Positions 9,563-17,561 of a stretch of 64,000 nt of DNA are shown piece after piece. The stretch covers positions 5,704,001-5,768,000 of the forward strand of contig NZ_JARXYP010000002.1 of NCBI RefSeq assembly GCF_029893805.1, in the 5' to 3' direction. Both the position numbers and the translations under genes were made by a program. Below the pieces are notes generated by a model. The model was not told the DNA's origin. It saw only the letters and a program-made list of their open reading frames with translations, and ran no database searches. Source of the stretch: Streptomyces sp. SAI-135 (lineage in GTDB: Bacteria > Actinomycetota > Actinomycetes > Streptomycetales > Streptomycetaceae). How positions within the stretch are numbered: position 1 is the stretch's first letter; each line of letters starts with the position of its first letter.

Positions 9563-11254
9563 ATGACGACGACCCTGGCCGGCGACACCTCCGTACGGCC
9601 CACCGCGCCCGGCGACCGCCGCTCACCCCTGAGGTGGGCGGCGGTCGCCGTGCCGTCCGCGGCCGCCGTGGTGTACACCGTGCTCACCCGCGGTCTCACC
9701 GGCGACCTCCACTACGTCCTGGCCGCCCTGCGCACCGGCCGGGCCGCCGGCTATTCCCCCTCGGAGGTCTTCACCCACCGCCCGTTCTTCTACCGGTGGT
9801 TCGTCGCCCTCCTCGACCGCCTCGCCTTCTTCGGAGGCACGGCGGTACGCGAGACGGTGATGAACACGGCGGGCGTCCTGCTCGCCGCCGCCGCGGCCTA
9901 CGCCCTGTACGCGGCCCTGCTGCGCCGGACCACGCCCCGCGAGGCCGCGCTGACGGCCGGCGCCACCGGGCTCGCCCTGGCCCTCGCCCCCCGCAACGAC
10001 TTCCTCCAGCCGGAGTGGACGGCCGTCGTCCTCACGGTGTTCGCCGTCGCCGCCGCCCTCGGCCCGCGGCGGCCCTGGCCCGCGGCCCTGCTCGCCGCGC
10101 TCCCCCTCGGCCTCGCGGTGATGATGAAGTACTCCACCGCCGCGACCGCCGCGATCGGCGTGCTCCTCGTCTACGCGGTAGACCGGGGCCGGGCGGTACG
10201 CATCGCCGCGGTCGGCGTCCCGGCCGCACTGGCGCTGTTCGGTCTGAGCGTCCTCGCGGGCACCCGCGAGTGGCAGTGGACCGAGGACATGCCGCAGATC
10301 AACCAGTCGGCGCTCAGCCGGACCGGCATCCGCCCGCACTTCATCCTCGAACGCACGGTGGACTTCCTGGCCGACCGCGCGGTCACCAGCCCGGTGCTGC
10401 TGCTCGCGCCGGGTGCCCTGCTGCTCGTCCTGATGCGGGTCCGGGGCAGGCTGCGCCGCACCGAACTCCTCGTGATCGCCGCGCTCATAGGTCTCGCCGC
10501 GCAGGCGGTCGTGGTCGTGCAGGGCAACTGGTTCCTGTACCACGGCGCACAGATGCCGGTGGTGGCGGCGGTCGTGTGGGGTGTCGCGGTGGGCGGGGCG
10601 CGCAGGTCCCCGCCGTGGTGCTTCGGGGCCGTGTCCCTGCTGTACGGCGTCCTGCCCGTGGTGTACGCCCAGCTGCCCGGCAGGTTCCAGCGGCCCTGGG
10701 AGGTCTGGGCGGCCGGGCTGGTCGCCCTGCTCGCCGCCGCGGTGGACGTCCTGCTGGAGAAGCGGCTGCGGAACCGGTCGGCCGTCCTGGTCGCCCTGTC
10801 CGGCCTCGTCCTGCTGGCCGCGAGCATCTGGCCCGGCTCCCCGCACCTGGTGCTGCGCGGCAAGGTCACCGTCACCGGCTCCGGGTACCTGGAGCAGCAG
10901 CGGCGCACGGCCGAGGAGGTCGACCGGATCGCCGCCGAACTGCCCCCCGGCGCCCCGGTGCTGTACCTGGCCTTCGGCGAGACGGCGTACGACCTCGACC
11001 ACCCGGCGCAGTGCCGGTACCCGATCGCCACGTTCCTCCAGCGCACCCGCTATCTGCCGGACGTGGCCGAGCTGAAGTCGTTCCGGGAGAACGCCGACTG
11101 CGTCGACCACGACCCGGCCCCGTACGCGGTGCTGGAGCGGCCCTGGTTCCAGCCGGGCCACGTCGACCCGGAACTGTGGCACCGGGTCACCGCCGTGTAC
11201 GACTGCCCGCCCGGGAATCCGGGCGAGCGGCTGGTGCTGTGCGTCAGGCGTTGA
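9563..11254 (+). CDS. polytopic membrane protein, GT-C-like glycosyltransferase candidate
   Basis: This 563-residue protein has about ten to twelve hydrophobic segments and a hydrophilic C-terminal domain (from about residue 430). Its first extracytoplasmic region (LHYVLAALRTGRAAGY, then TGT-free HRPFFYRW) and overall plan are like GT-C mannosyl- or arabinosyltransferases that use lipid-linked sugars, but no diagnostic DD/DE motif can be named with certainty. It starts 7 bp after the fusion gene and is the third gene of a tight operon with the GT29 enzyme. It may therefore modify or extend the same surface polymer outside the membrane. Its stop overlaps the end of the convergent flavoprotein gene by 11 bp. 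Confidence 0.6.
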   Translation: MTTTLAGDTSVRPTAPGDRRSPLRWAAVAVPSAAAVVYTVLTRGLTGDLHYVLAALRTGRAAGYSPSEVFTHRPFFYRWFVALLDRLAFFGGTAVRETVMNTAGVLLAAAAAYALYAALLRRTTPREAALTAGATGLALALAPRNDFLQPEWTAVVLTVFAVAAALGPRRPWPAALLAALPLGLAVMMKYSTAATAAIGVLLVYAVDRGRAVRIAAVGVPAALALFGLSVLAGTREWQWTEDMPQINQSALSRTGIRPHFILERTVDFLADRAVTSPVLLLAPGALLLVLMRVRGRLRRTELLVIAALIGLAAQAVVVVQGNWFLYHGAQMPVVAAVVWGVAVGGARRSPPWCFGAVSLLYGVLPVVYAQLPGRFQRPWEVWAAGLVALLAAAVDVLLEKRLRNRSAVLVALSGLVLLAASIWPGSPHLVLRGKVTVTGSGYLEQQRRTAEEVDRIAAELPPGAPVLYLAFGETAYDLDHPAQCRYPIATFLQRTRYLPDVAELKSFRENADCVDHDPAPYAVLERPWFQPGHVDPELWHRVTAVYDCPPGNPGERLVLCVRR

Positions 11255-12515
11255 GCCCGAGCGCGGCGGTGACCTCGCGGGCCATCGCCACCGAGTAGCT
11301 CTGCCCCCGGTCCTGCGGGTAGATCTGCGCCATCGTGGCCAGCGTGACCCGGCTCATGGGCGTCTCATGGGCCGGGATCAGCGCACGGTACTCCGGCGTC
11401 ACCACCGGCTGGGCGAACCCGGCCTTCGAGAAGTGCCAGGTCTGGATCCAGGACCTGTCGAAGGCCGGGTTGATCCGCTTCAGATACGGCACGAACTCGT
11501 CGAGCAGCTGACCCGGGTCCGTGGTGAACCGCCGGTCCTCGCGCTCCACGTAGTTGCCGACGTAGAGGATGTGCCGGCCGCCGTAGACGGACGGGTCGAT
11601 CATCCTGGTGTGCTCGACCACCGCGAGGAACGGGAAGTCCGGCTCGTTGATGTTGAGCCAGTAGTACGGGATCACACTGCGGTCCAGCTCCAGGACGAAG
11701 CAGGTGGCGCCCAGGTACTGGTTCTTCCACACCGCACTGTCGTCGGGCAGCCCGGCCGCCTTCGCGAAGGCCGGCTGCGGGGTGGTGACGATCAGCCGGT
11801 CGAACGCGTACGACGACCCGTCCGCGCAGGTCACGACGGCCTCGTCGGCCCCGTCCTGCCGGATCGACTCGACCGCCTTGCCGAACTCCACCTTCCCGCC
11901 GCGCTCCTCGATCCCGTCCCTGAGAGCCGCGTACACCCGCTCGAACCCGCCGTCCACATAGCCGAGTTCGAACGTCCGGCAGTGGATCCGCGCCCACAGC
12001 CACGCCATCGACACCTGTTCGGCACGGTCACCGAACTTGCCGCGCAGCAGCGGCTCCCAGATCGCGGCGGTGGCCTTCTTCCCGGCCCACTTGCGCAGCC
12101 AGGCCAGCGCGGTGAGGTCGTTGTAGCGGTCGCCGCCGTTGCGGACCGCCTTCAGCACCGCCGAGGACCCGGCGAAGCGCACGGCGTCGAGCGGGCCGAA
12201 CTCCGGGAAACGCAGCATGTCGAGGGGCGTGGTGAAGTCGATGAGCTTGCCGCCGCGGTAGATGCCCGTGGTCGGCCGGTGGAAGCGCAGGGCGTCACCC
12301 AGCCCCAGCTCCTCGATGAGCGCGATCATCGCCTTGTCGCTGCGGAAGATGTGGTGGTAGTAGCGCTCCAGCGGAACCCCGCCGACCTCCAACGACGCGG
12401 CCAGGCCGCCGAGTTCACGGGCCGCCTCCAGCAGGGTGACCTGGTGCCCGGCGCGTACGGCGTCCCAGGCGGCGGTGAGGCCGGTGGCGCCCGCGCCGAT
12501 GATGCCGAGGTTCAT
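11244..12515 (-). CDS. NAD(P)/FAD-dependent oxidoreductase (amine oxidase/HemY-like)
   Basis: The 423-residue flavoprotein starts with a dinucleotide-binding motif (GIIGAGATGLTAAWD) and has the FAD-dependent amine oxidase fold related to protoporphyrinogen oxidase and UDP-galactopyranose mutase. ATG 12515 was chosen: GGAG lies about 6 bases upstream, and it overlaps the stop of the preceding gtrA-like gene as ATGA, which the longer GTG 12527 start would not explain better. It is the last gene of a GT2, GtrA, flavoprotein operon. Genes of this family often accompany bactoprenyl-glycosyl transfer systems, where they may modify a sugar, but the reaction is not known to me. Confidence 0.75.
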   Translation of the reverse strand: MNLGIIGAGATGLTAAWDAVRAGHQVTLLEAARELGGLAASLEVGGVPLERYYHHIFRSDKAMIALIEELGLGDALRFHRPTTGIYRGGKLIDFTTPLDMLRFPEFGPLDAVRFAGSSAVLKAVRNGGDRYNDLTALAWLRKWAGKKATAAIWEPLLRGKFGDRAEQVSMAWLWARIHCRTFELGYVDGGFERVYAALRDGIEERGGKVEFGKAVESIRQDGADEAVVTCADGSSYAFDRLIVTTPQPAFAKAAGLPDDSAVWKNQYLGATCFVLELDRSVIPYYWLNINEPDFPFLAVVEHTRMIDPSVYGGRHILYVGNYVEREDRRFTTDPGQLLDEFVPYLKRINPAFDRSWIQTWHFSKAGFAQPVVTPEYRALIPAHETPMSRVTLATMAQIYPQDRGQSYSVAMAREVTAALGLNA

Positions 12516-12931
12516 GCGAAGCTCCACTTTCTGTTGAGCACGAACTGGAGCGCCAGGACCAGGGGCAGCGAGGCCGCCTTGATCAGGTTGGCGTCGATCC
12601 CCAGGCCGTCGGTGAAGGCGAGGAAGAGCAGGTTCGTCAGGACGATGCCGGTCAGGCCGACGGCGTAGAACCGCAGGAAGCGCACGACCAGGCGGTCGCG
12701 GCGCTCGAAGGTGAACCGTGCGTTCAGCACGAAGTTGTTGGCGATGCCGAGGGTGGTGCTGATCGCGTTGGCGAACTGCTCGTCCATCCCGGCCGCGTTG
12801 TGCAGCAGCAGGAAGGCGACGAGGTCGAGGGCGACCCCGCTGCCGCCGATCAGGGTGTAGCTGAGCAGCTGCCGGGTCAGCCGCCGGGCCGGAGCGGCCG
12901 TGGTCCCGGGCGCCGTGGTGTCAGCGCTCAC
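12512..12931 (-). CDS. GtrA-family membrane protein
   Basis: This 139-residue protein has four hydrophobic helices and the GtrA-like pattern LLSYTLIGGSGVALDLVAF near its start and LQFVLNRKWSF at its end. GtrA proteins are thought to help flip polyprenyl-phosphate-linked sugars across the membrane. The GTG start at 12931 overlaps the end of the upstream GT2 gene by 11 bp, and its stop overlaps the next start by 4 bp, so the three genes form one coupled unit. With the GT2 enzyme it makes a GtrB/GtrA-type pair that delivers a sugar to the outside for glycosylating a wall polymer. Confidence 0.85.
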   Translation of the reverse strand: MSADTTAPGTTAAPARRLTRQLLSYTLIGGSGVALDLVAFLLLHNAAGMDEQFANAISTTLGIANNFVLNARFTFERRDRLVVRFLRFYAVGLTGIVLTNLLFLAFTDGLGIDANLIKAASLPLVLALQFVLNRKWSFA

Positions 12932-13943
12932 CGTCGCCGCCGATGACCTCGCGCACCAGATACAGCGGCCGGCCCTGCGCCTCGCTGTAGATGCGCCCCA
13001 CGTACGCGCCGATGACGCCCAGCGACAGCATCTGCGTGCCGCCCAGGAACAGCACGACGCACATCATCATCGTCCAGCCGGAGACGGTGATGTCGGGGCG
13101 GAAGAACTTCATCGCGAGCGCGTAGACGATGCCGAGCAGCGACAGCGCGAGCACCACGAAGCCGAGCCGGGTGATCATCTTCAGCGGGGCGGTGGAGAAG
13201 CTGGTCATGCCGTCGACCGCGAGACGGGCCATCTTGCGCAGCGGGTACTTCGTCTCGCCCGCGAAGCGTTCGTCGCGGTCGAAGGCCACCTCGGTCTGCC
13301 GGTAGCCCATCGAGGCGACGATCCCGCGGACGAACCGGCTGCGCTCGCGGTACTTGCGCAGCTCGTCCGCCACCCGCCGGTCAAGGAGGCGGAAGTCCCC
13401 GGTGTCCAGCGGGATGTCCACGTCGGTGGAGGACCGCAGGACCCGGTAGTAGAGGTGGGCGGTGGCCCGCTTGAACGCGGTGTCCTGCCGGGAGCGCCGA
13501 CGGGCGTGCACGATCTCGGCGCCCTCCCGCCAGGCGTCCACCAGCTCCAGGCTGACCCGCGGCGGGTCCTGCAGATCGGTGTCCATCACGATCACCGCGT
13601 CGCCCCGGGCCACGTCGAGACCGGCGGTGATGGCGATCTGGTGCCCGAAGTTGCGGGCGAAGTCGACGACCCGGACCCGCTCGTCGTTCTTGGCGAGGTC
13701 CTTCAGGATCGCCAGCGAGCCGTCGCCGGAGCCGTCGTTGACGTACACCAACTCGTAGTCGAACTCCGGGCGTTCACCGAGTGCCGTGGTCAGCTCGGTG
13801 TGGAACGCCGTGATGCCGTCTTCCTCGTTGTAGACCGGGAGGACGTACGAGACGAGGGAGCGGCGAACGGGCTCCGGTCCCGGCTGCGTCAGCTCTGCCG
13901 GGACGACGTCGGGTATTCGCGGTCGAATGTCCTGCTGGGGCAT
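12921..13943 (-). CDS. GT2 polyprenyl-phosphate glycosyltransferase (GtrB/DPM-like)
   Basis: The 340-residue enzyme has an N-terminal GT2 catalytic domain (SYVLPVYNEEDGI at about 30, VYVNDGSGDGS, and MDTDLQDPP as the metal site) and two C-terminal membrane helices with LGVIGAYVGRIYSEAQGRP, typical of bactoprenyl-phosphate glucosyl or mannosyl transferases. It should load a nucleotide-activated hexose onto polyprenyl phosphate at the inner membrane face. It is the first gene of the three-gene unit followed by the GtrA flippase candidate. A glucose-branched Kdn polymer has been described in S. coelicolor walls, so glucosylation is a reasonable but unproven role. Confidence 0.85.
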   Translation of the reverse strand: MPQQDIRPRIPDVVPAELTQPGPEPVRRSLVSYVLPVYNEEDGITAFHTELTTALGERPEFDYELVYVNDGSGDGSLAILKDLAKNDERVRVVDFARNFGHQIAITAGLDVARGDAVIVMDTDLQDPPRVSLELVDAWREGAEIVHARRRSRQDTAFKRATAHLYYRVLRSSTDVDIPLDTGDFRLLDRRVADELRKYRERSRFVRGIVASMGYRQTEVAFDRDERFAGETKYPLRKMARLAVDGMTSFSTAPLKMITRLGFVVLALSLLGIVYALAMKFFRPDITVSGWTMMMCVVLFLGGTQMLSLGVIGAYVGRIYSEAQGRPLYLVREVIGGDGER

Positions 13944-14045
13944 TCGGAGAAGCTATGGAAGGTCTGTGAACGTCCGTCGAACTGGCTGTGGCCGGAAGCC
14001 GTCCGCCCCCTTTCGCTTCCCCTTCGCCCCCGGCCGGCCGAAGTG

Positions 14046-14888
14046 TCAGTCGTGCGGCGTGAACAGGAGGTTCCGCGTCCTGTGCGGCCGGGGCGCGTAC
14101 CACGGGACGAGCGTGCCGTCGTGCTCGGTGACCCAGTGGCAGTCGTAGCCGAGCGGATCGAACTCGGCGAGGAGATCCTGCATGTCCGCGTCCCGTAGCG
14201 CTTCGAGCAGCACCGTCGGCCGGTCGCGCTTGAGGACCTGGCGGGCGCCCCGCAGGACCGACAGCTCATGGCCCTCGACGTCGATCTTCATCAGGTCCAG
14301 CCTGGTCTCGGCGAACACCTCGTCGAGGCGGACCAGCCGGATCCGCTTCTGCTCGGCGTCGGCTGCACCGCCCTCCAGGGTCGAGCCCGTGGACAGGAGG
14401 TTGCCCGCGAAGCGGACGCTGATCTCGGCCCAGCCCGCCTCGCCGGACACGCCCGCCTGGTACAGCCTCACGTTCTGGGCGGAGTTGGACCGCACGTTCA
14501 CCGAGAGCCGGGCGTGGATCTGGTCCACCGGCTCGAAGGAGTGCACCTTCGCCTTCGGGTTGGCGAGGGCGGCGATCATCGAGAAGTAGCCGACGTGCGC
14601 CCCGACATCGGCGATCGTCGTGCTCCTCGCGGCGAGCCGGGACCAGGTGGCGAGGCTGCCGGGCTCGTAGCCGAACCGGCCGTTCCACAGCGTGTCCAGG
14701 CCGACCGCGTCGTCATTCACGCAGAACATCACGAAAGGCGGGCAATAAGGGGAGTCGATCTCCACATAGCCGCGATAGGGGAATTTCTTCCGGTGGGTGC
14801 GGATGATGTCACTGGTGGCGACGGGCCGGACAGATGGTGCGTGCGCCAGCATGCGGGCGTTGGCTTCTTCGAGCTGGGGGATACGCAT
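14046..14888 (-). CDS. FkbM-family SAM-dependent methyltransferase
   Basis: The product (about 280 residues) carries the class I methyltransferase SAM loop TIADVGAHVGYFSMIAAL, the acidic strand VHSFEPVDQIHARL, and the FkbM signature LMKIDVEGHELSVLRG. FkbM enzymes mostly O-methylate sugars or polyketides. The start at ATG 14888 is preferred, because an upstream start at 14954 would lie in the stem of a terminator (14941-14974) that ends the preceding gene. Its place in the glycopolymer region suggests methylation of a wall sugar. It has its own short promoter region after the terminator. Confidence 0.8.
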   Translation of the reverse strand: MRIPQLEEANARMLAHAPSVRPVATSDIIRTHRKKFPYRGYVEIDSPYCPPFVMFCVNDDAVGLDTLWNGRFGYEPGSLATWSRLAARSTTIADVGAHVGYFSMIAALANPKAKVHSFEPVDQIHARLSVNVRSNSAQNVRLYQAGVSGEAGWAEISVRFAGNLLSTGSTLEGGAADAEQKRIRLVRLDEVFAETRLDLMKIDVEGHELSVLRGARQVLKRDRPTVLLEALRDADMQDLLAEFDPLGYDCHWVTEHDGTLVPWYAPRPHRTRNLLFTPHD

Positions 14889-14940
14889 CCCGCGATCGTA
14901 GGGGCGCACCACGGCCTTGTCACAGGTCCCACAAAGCGCG

Positions 14941-14974
14941 AAAGGCCAGGTCACAAGCGTATGACCTGGCCTTT
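14941..14974 (-). terminator. perfect 13-bp stem-loop terminator
   Basis: AAAGGCCAGGTCA (14941-14953) and TGACCTGGCCTTT (14962-14974) form a perfect stem with an 8-base loop, ending in a T-rich edge on either strand. It lies 47 bp after the polysialyltransferase-family gene on the minus strand and separates it from the FkbM gene. Confidence 0.85.
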
Positions 14975-15021
14975 CCCGAAGGGTCGCGCACGGGCTTCCC
15001 GTGGTTCACCCAGTGTTCCGC

Positions 15022-16377
15022 CTAGCGTTTCACAGCCTTCTTCAGCGCCCGCGCCCGCCGCACCACGCGGCGCGCGGTGGAACTGCGCGGCAGGAAGGTC
15101 AGGCGCTCCGGGATCCCGCCCGGCAGTCCCAGCGCCGTCAGGCGCTTCTTGCGGAAATAGCGGCGGGTGCGCGGGCCGAAGTGCTGGGAGAGATAGCGTT
15201 CCGCGGCCGGACGCAGCGACGGATGGATCTGCGGTTGCAGCGTGAAGCCGAGCGCCGTGATCAGGGCGTTGAGCATGTCGGCGGGGACGGCCTCCTGCCC
15301 TGCCCGGCCCTCCAGGTCCGGCAGCACCGCGTCGGCCAGCACCACCGGCACCCGGTTGCTGTTCTGGTACGGCGTCAGCCGATCGAGGAGCAGCTCGGTG
15401 CCGATGCGGGCGGCGGGCAGGTCGTAGAGGCCGGATGCCGTGAACAGGGCGGTGGAGAAGCAGCCGACGACCAGTGCGGGCCGGGCCTTCTCGAACAGCA
15501 CCTCGGCGAGCACCGGGGTGTCCAGGACGGTCAGGTCCACCCCGAGCCGCTCCGCCTCGGCCTCCAGGACGCGGCTGAAGCGGGCCGGCGCGCTGGGGTG
15601 CGGCTTGAAGACGACCGAGCGGTGCCCCTGGGCGACCGCGCCCTTCAGCATCCGTACGTGCAGGTCCTCCTCCTCCGCGGGGGTCAGGATGTCCAGTGCG
15701 GAGAGGTACTGGCCGAGCAGCAGCGCCGCGTTGTCCGGCAGCGGCGGCAACTCCTCGACGGCGGCGGTCAGTTCACCCATCGCCTTCAGGAAGGCGGACG
15801 TCGGCACCACCACCGGCGGCACGTCGAACTCGGTCAGCAGCAGCGGGGTGAGCCCCGCGACCAGGTCCAGGTGGAGCAGGCGGCGCACCCGGGTGCCGAC
15901 CAGCGGGTCGAGCTTGTTGCGGGTGGGGCCGTAGCTCATCAGTCCGTCGGCGTAGACGTCGACGGGGGCGCCGGTGAAGATCTGGGCGACGGTGAGGGCG
16001 GGGGCGACCTGGATGGACTCCAGGACCAGTTCGACCCGGTCCTCGCCGAGGCCCCACAGCAGCCGCAGATAGCGCTCGAACAGGGGGATGTCGTCGGGGC
16101 GGGGCGTCCAGGAGCCGGGGTGGAAGGGGCGGATCGCCTCGTTCCAGGAGAGCACCTCGTCGAAGTGGTCGCGCAGCGGCGCGAAGCCCGGCATCTCGTC
16201 CAGCGGCACCGAGGTCTCCGGGGTCGCCGTGTTGTTGAACACCAGCAGCACCCGGCGCTCGGGCTCCTCGAAGAGGTCGGAGTCGATCGCGGCGGCCAGC
16301 GTGACCGCGCCGTACAGCGTCGAGGCGCAGAAGATCTGGGTCGTACCCGGGCTTGTGCGGGAACTGGTCGTGGACAT
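15022..16377 (-). CDS. polysialyltransferase-family glycosyltransferase
   Basis: This 451-residue protein resembles the alpha-2,8-polysialyltransferase family (PF07388 type): an N-terminal Rossmann-like half (TQIFCASTLYGAVTLAAAID), a central IFTGAPVDVYADGLMSYGP segment, and a C-terminal CMP-sugar half with VVFKPHPSAPARF (the HP motif) and GCFSTALFTA, where the SS/ST pair lies. Such enzymes extend chains of nonulosonic acid from CMP donors and are soluble or peripheral. The start overlaps the stop of the upstream GT2 gene (TGATG), so both are made together. The gene supports a poly-Kdn or poly-sialic acid backbone as the product of this cluster. Confidence 0.8.
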   Translation of the reverse strand: MSTTSSRTSPGTTQIFCASTLYGAVTLAAAIDSDLFEEPERRVLLVFNNTATPETSVPLDEMPGFAPLRDHFDEVLSWNEAIRPFHPGSWTPRPDDIPLFERYLRLLWGLGEDRVELVLESIQVAPALTVAQIFTGAPVDVYADGLMSYGPTRNKLDPLVGTRVRRLLHLDLVAGLTPLLLTEFDVPPVVVPTSAFLKAMGELTAAVEELPPLPDNAALLLGQYLSALDILTPAEEEDLHVRMLKGAVAQGHRSVVFKPHPSAPARFSRVLEAEAERLGVDLTVLDTPVLAEVLFEKARPALVVGCFSTALFTASGLYDLPAARIGTELLLDRLTPYQNSNRVPVVLADAVLPDLEGRAGQEAVPADMLNALITALGFTLQPQIHPSLRPAAERYLSQHFGPRTRRYFRKKRLTALGLPGGIPERLTFLPRSSTARRVVRRARALKKAVKR

Positions 16378-17363
16378 CACGCGGCCGCCTTCGCAGTGGT
16401 GGCCCGTCGCCGCAGCCGCCGCAGTTTGGCGGAGCGACGCAGGTCCATGGTGTCGAGCACGTCACCGAGCATGTCCTGCGGCATCCGCCTTATGGCCGCC
16501 GCGCTCATGGCCCGCAGCTGCTTGGCCACGGCCGGCTCCCACTTGGACTCGTCGGAGAGATGGTGGGCGATGATCGCACAGTAGGTGCGCACCGCCTTCG
16601 GCAGCAGCCGGTCGGCGTCCCGGTCCGCCGCCGTCTCCTCGACGACCTGGTCGAAGGCGCGGATGAAGTCGAGCTGGCGGGCGTCGCCGATCTGGGTGAG
16701 GGAGGAGGCCACCCCGCGCCGGTAGAACACGCCCAGCAGGCTCACCACGGCGAACGACCCGGCCTCGCGGTGCAGCTTCCAGATCCACGGCCGGTCCTCG
16801 GCCGTGCGCAGCCCGTCGGTGAAGTGCAGCAGACCCCGGTCGAGCAGTCGGCGGTGGTAGGCACCGGCCCACGCGTACGCGTAGTCCACGGAGGTCGAGC
16901 GGTCGGCGGGCAGGATCGCCTCCCGCGGGTTCATCACCTCGCCCCGCCGCCCGATCGGGACCCGGTGCACGGTCCGGGCGCGGGCGACGGTCTGCACATG
17001 GTCGGTGCGGACGAAGTCGCAGCCCAACTCCTCGATGGCGGCGAGCAGTTCCGGGAGGTAGCCCGGCGCGAGCCAGTCGTCGCCGTCCAGGAAGGTCAGA
17101 TACTCGCCGCGCGCCGCGTCCAGGCCGGTGTTGCGCGCGGTGGCGAGCCCTCCGTTCGTCTCGTGGTGGAGGACCTGCACCTGGGCGACGTCCGAGAGCT
17201 GCTCGGCCGCGCGGTCGAGAATCGCTGGAGTTTCGTCCTTGGATTTGTCGTTCACCAGCACGAACTCGAAATCTCTCCGCGCATTCATGCGAAGACTTCG
17301 GAGGGTGTCCGGCGCGTATTGCTGCACGTTGTAGAACGGCACGATGACGGAGAGCTTTGGCAC
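16377..17363 (-). CDS. GT2 family glycosyltransferase
   Basis: The 328-residue enzyme has the GT-A fold of GT2: KLSVIVPFYNVQQYAP at the N-terminus, FVLVNDKSKDET, ATARNTGLDAARGEY, and the metal-binding FLDGDDW, followed by the acceptor-side TAEDRPW motif. It lacks membrane helices, so it is a cytoplasmic transferase. GTG 17363 begins the conserved domain directly; an upstream ATG at 17447 with GGGAAG before it would add a 28-residue Ser/Pro-rich tail and cannot be excluded. It is translationally coupled to the polysialyltransferase-family gene and likely adds a side or linkage sugar. Confidence 0.82.
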   Translation of the reverse strand: MPKLSVIVPFYNVQQYAPDTLRSLRMNARRDFEFVLVNDKSKDETPAILDRAAEQLSDVAQVQVLHHETNGGLATARNTGLDAARGEYLTFLDGDDWLAPGYLPELLAAIEELGCDFVRTDHVQTVARARTVHRVPIGRRGEVMNPREAILPADRSTSVDYAYAWAGAYHRRLLDRGLLHFTDGLRTAEDRPWIWKLHREAGSFAVVSLLGVFYRRGVASSLTQIGDARQLDFIRAFDQVVEETAADRDADRLLPKAVRTYCAIIAHHLSDESKWEPAVAKQLRAMSAAAIRRMPQDMLGDVLDTMDLRRSAKLRRLRRRATTAKAAA

Positions 17364-17511
17364 CCGCGAAACGTTAGGTCCCGGTCCGGCAGCGGAACTT
17401 TCCGGCAAGGGGACTGCGGGTGAACTCGATGTGTCGGAACGGTGCATCCCGTGTACTTCCCGGTCCTCGGCGGGCCAGTTCGGCTCTCGGTGGGCTGTTG
17501 TTAACTTTTCG

Positions 17512-17551
17512 TTGATTCGCGGTTGGGCGGGACCTAGGAATTGCTTCCTAG
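17512..17551 (+). promoter_or_regulatory. promoter with palindromic -10 region
   Basis: TTGATT (17512-17517) and TAGGAA (17535-17540) are spaced 17 bp, a plausible vegetative-type promoter. The -10 lies inside a perfect dyad: CTAGGAA (17534-17540), 4-base spacer, TTCCTAG (17545-17551). The dyad is 11 bp before the GTG of the next gene and lies between divergent genes, so it could be an operator for the CMP-nonulosonate operon. Confidence 0.5.
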
Positions 17552-17561
17552 CGTCGTCGTC

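Noticed and set aside
7105..9699. 864-codon open frame on the minus strand opposite the GT8 fusion gene
   Set aside because: It is a mirror of high-GC coding DNA, with Val/Asp/Gly/Glu/His-rich translation and no domain, while the plus-strand frame has clear motifs.
16865..16885. ACGCGTACGCGTA inside the GT2 gene as another copy of the nucleoside palindrome
   Set aside because: It lies in coding DNA and lacks the CTACGCGCGTAG core spacing.
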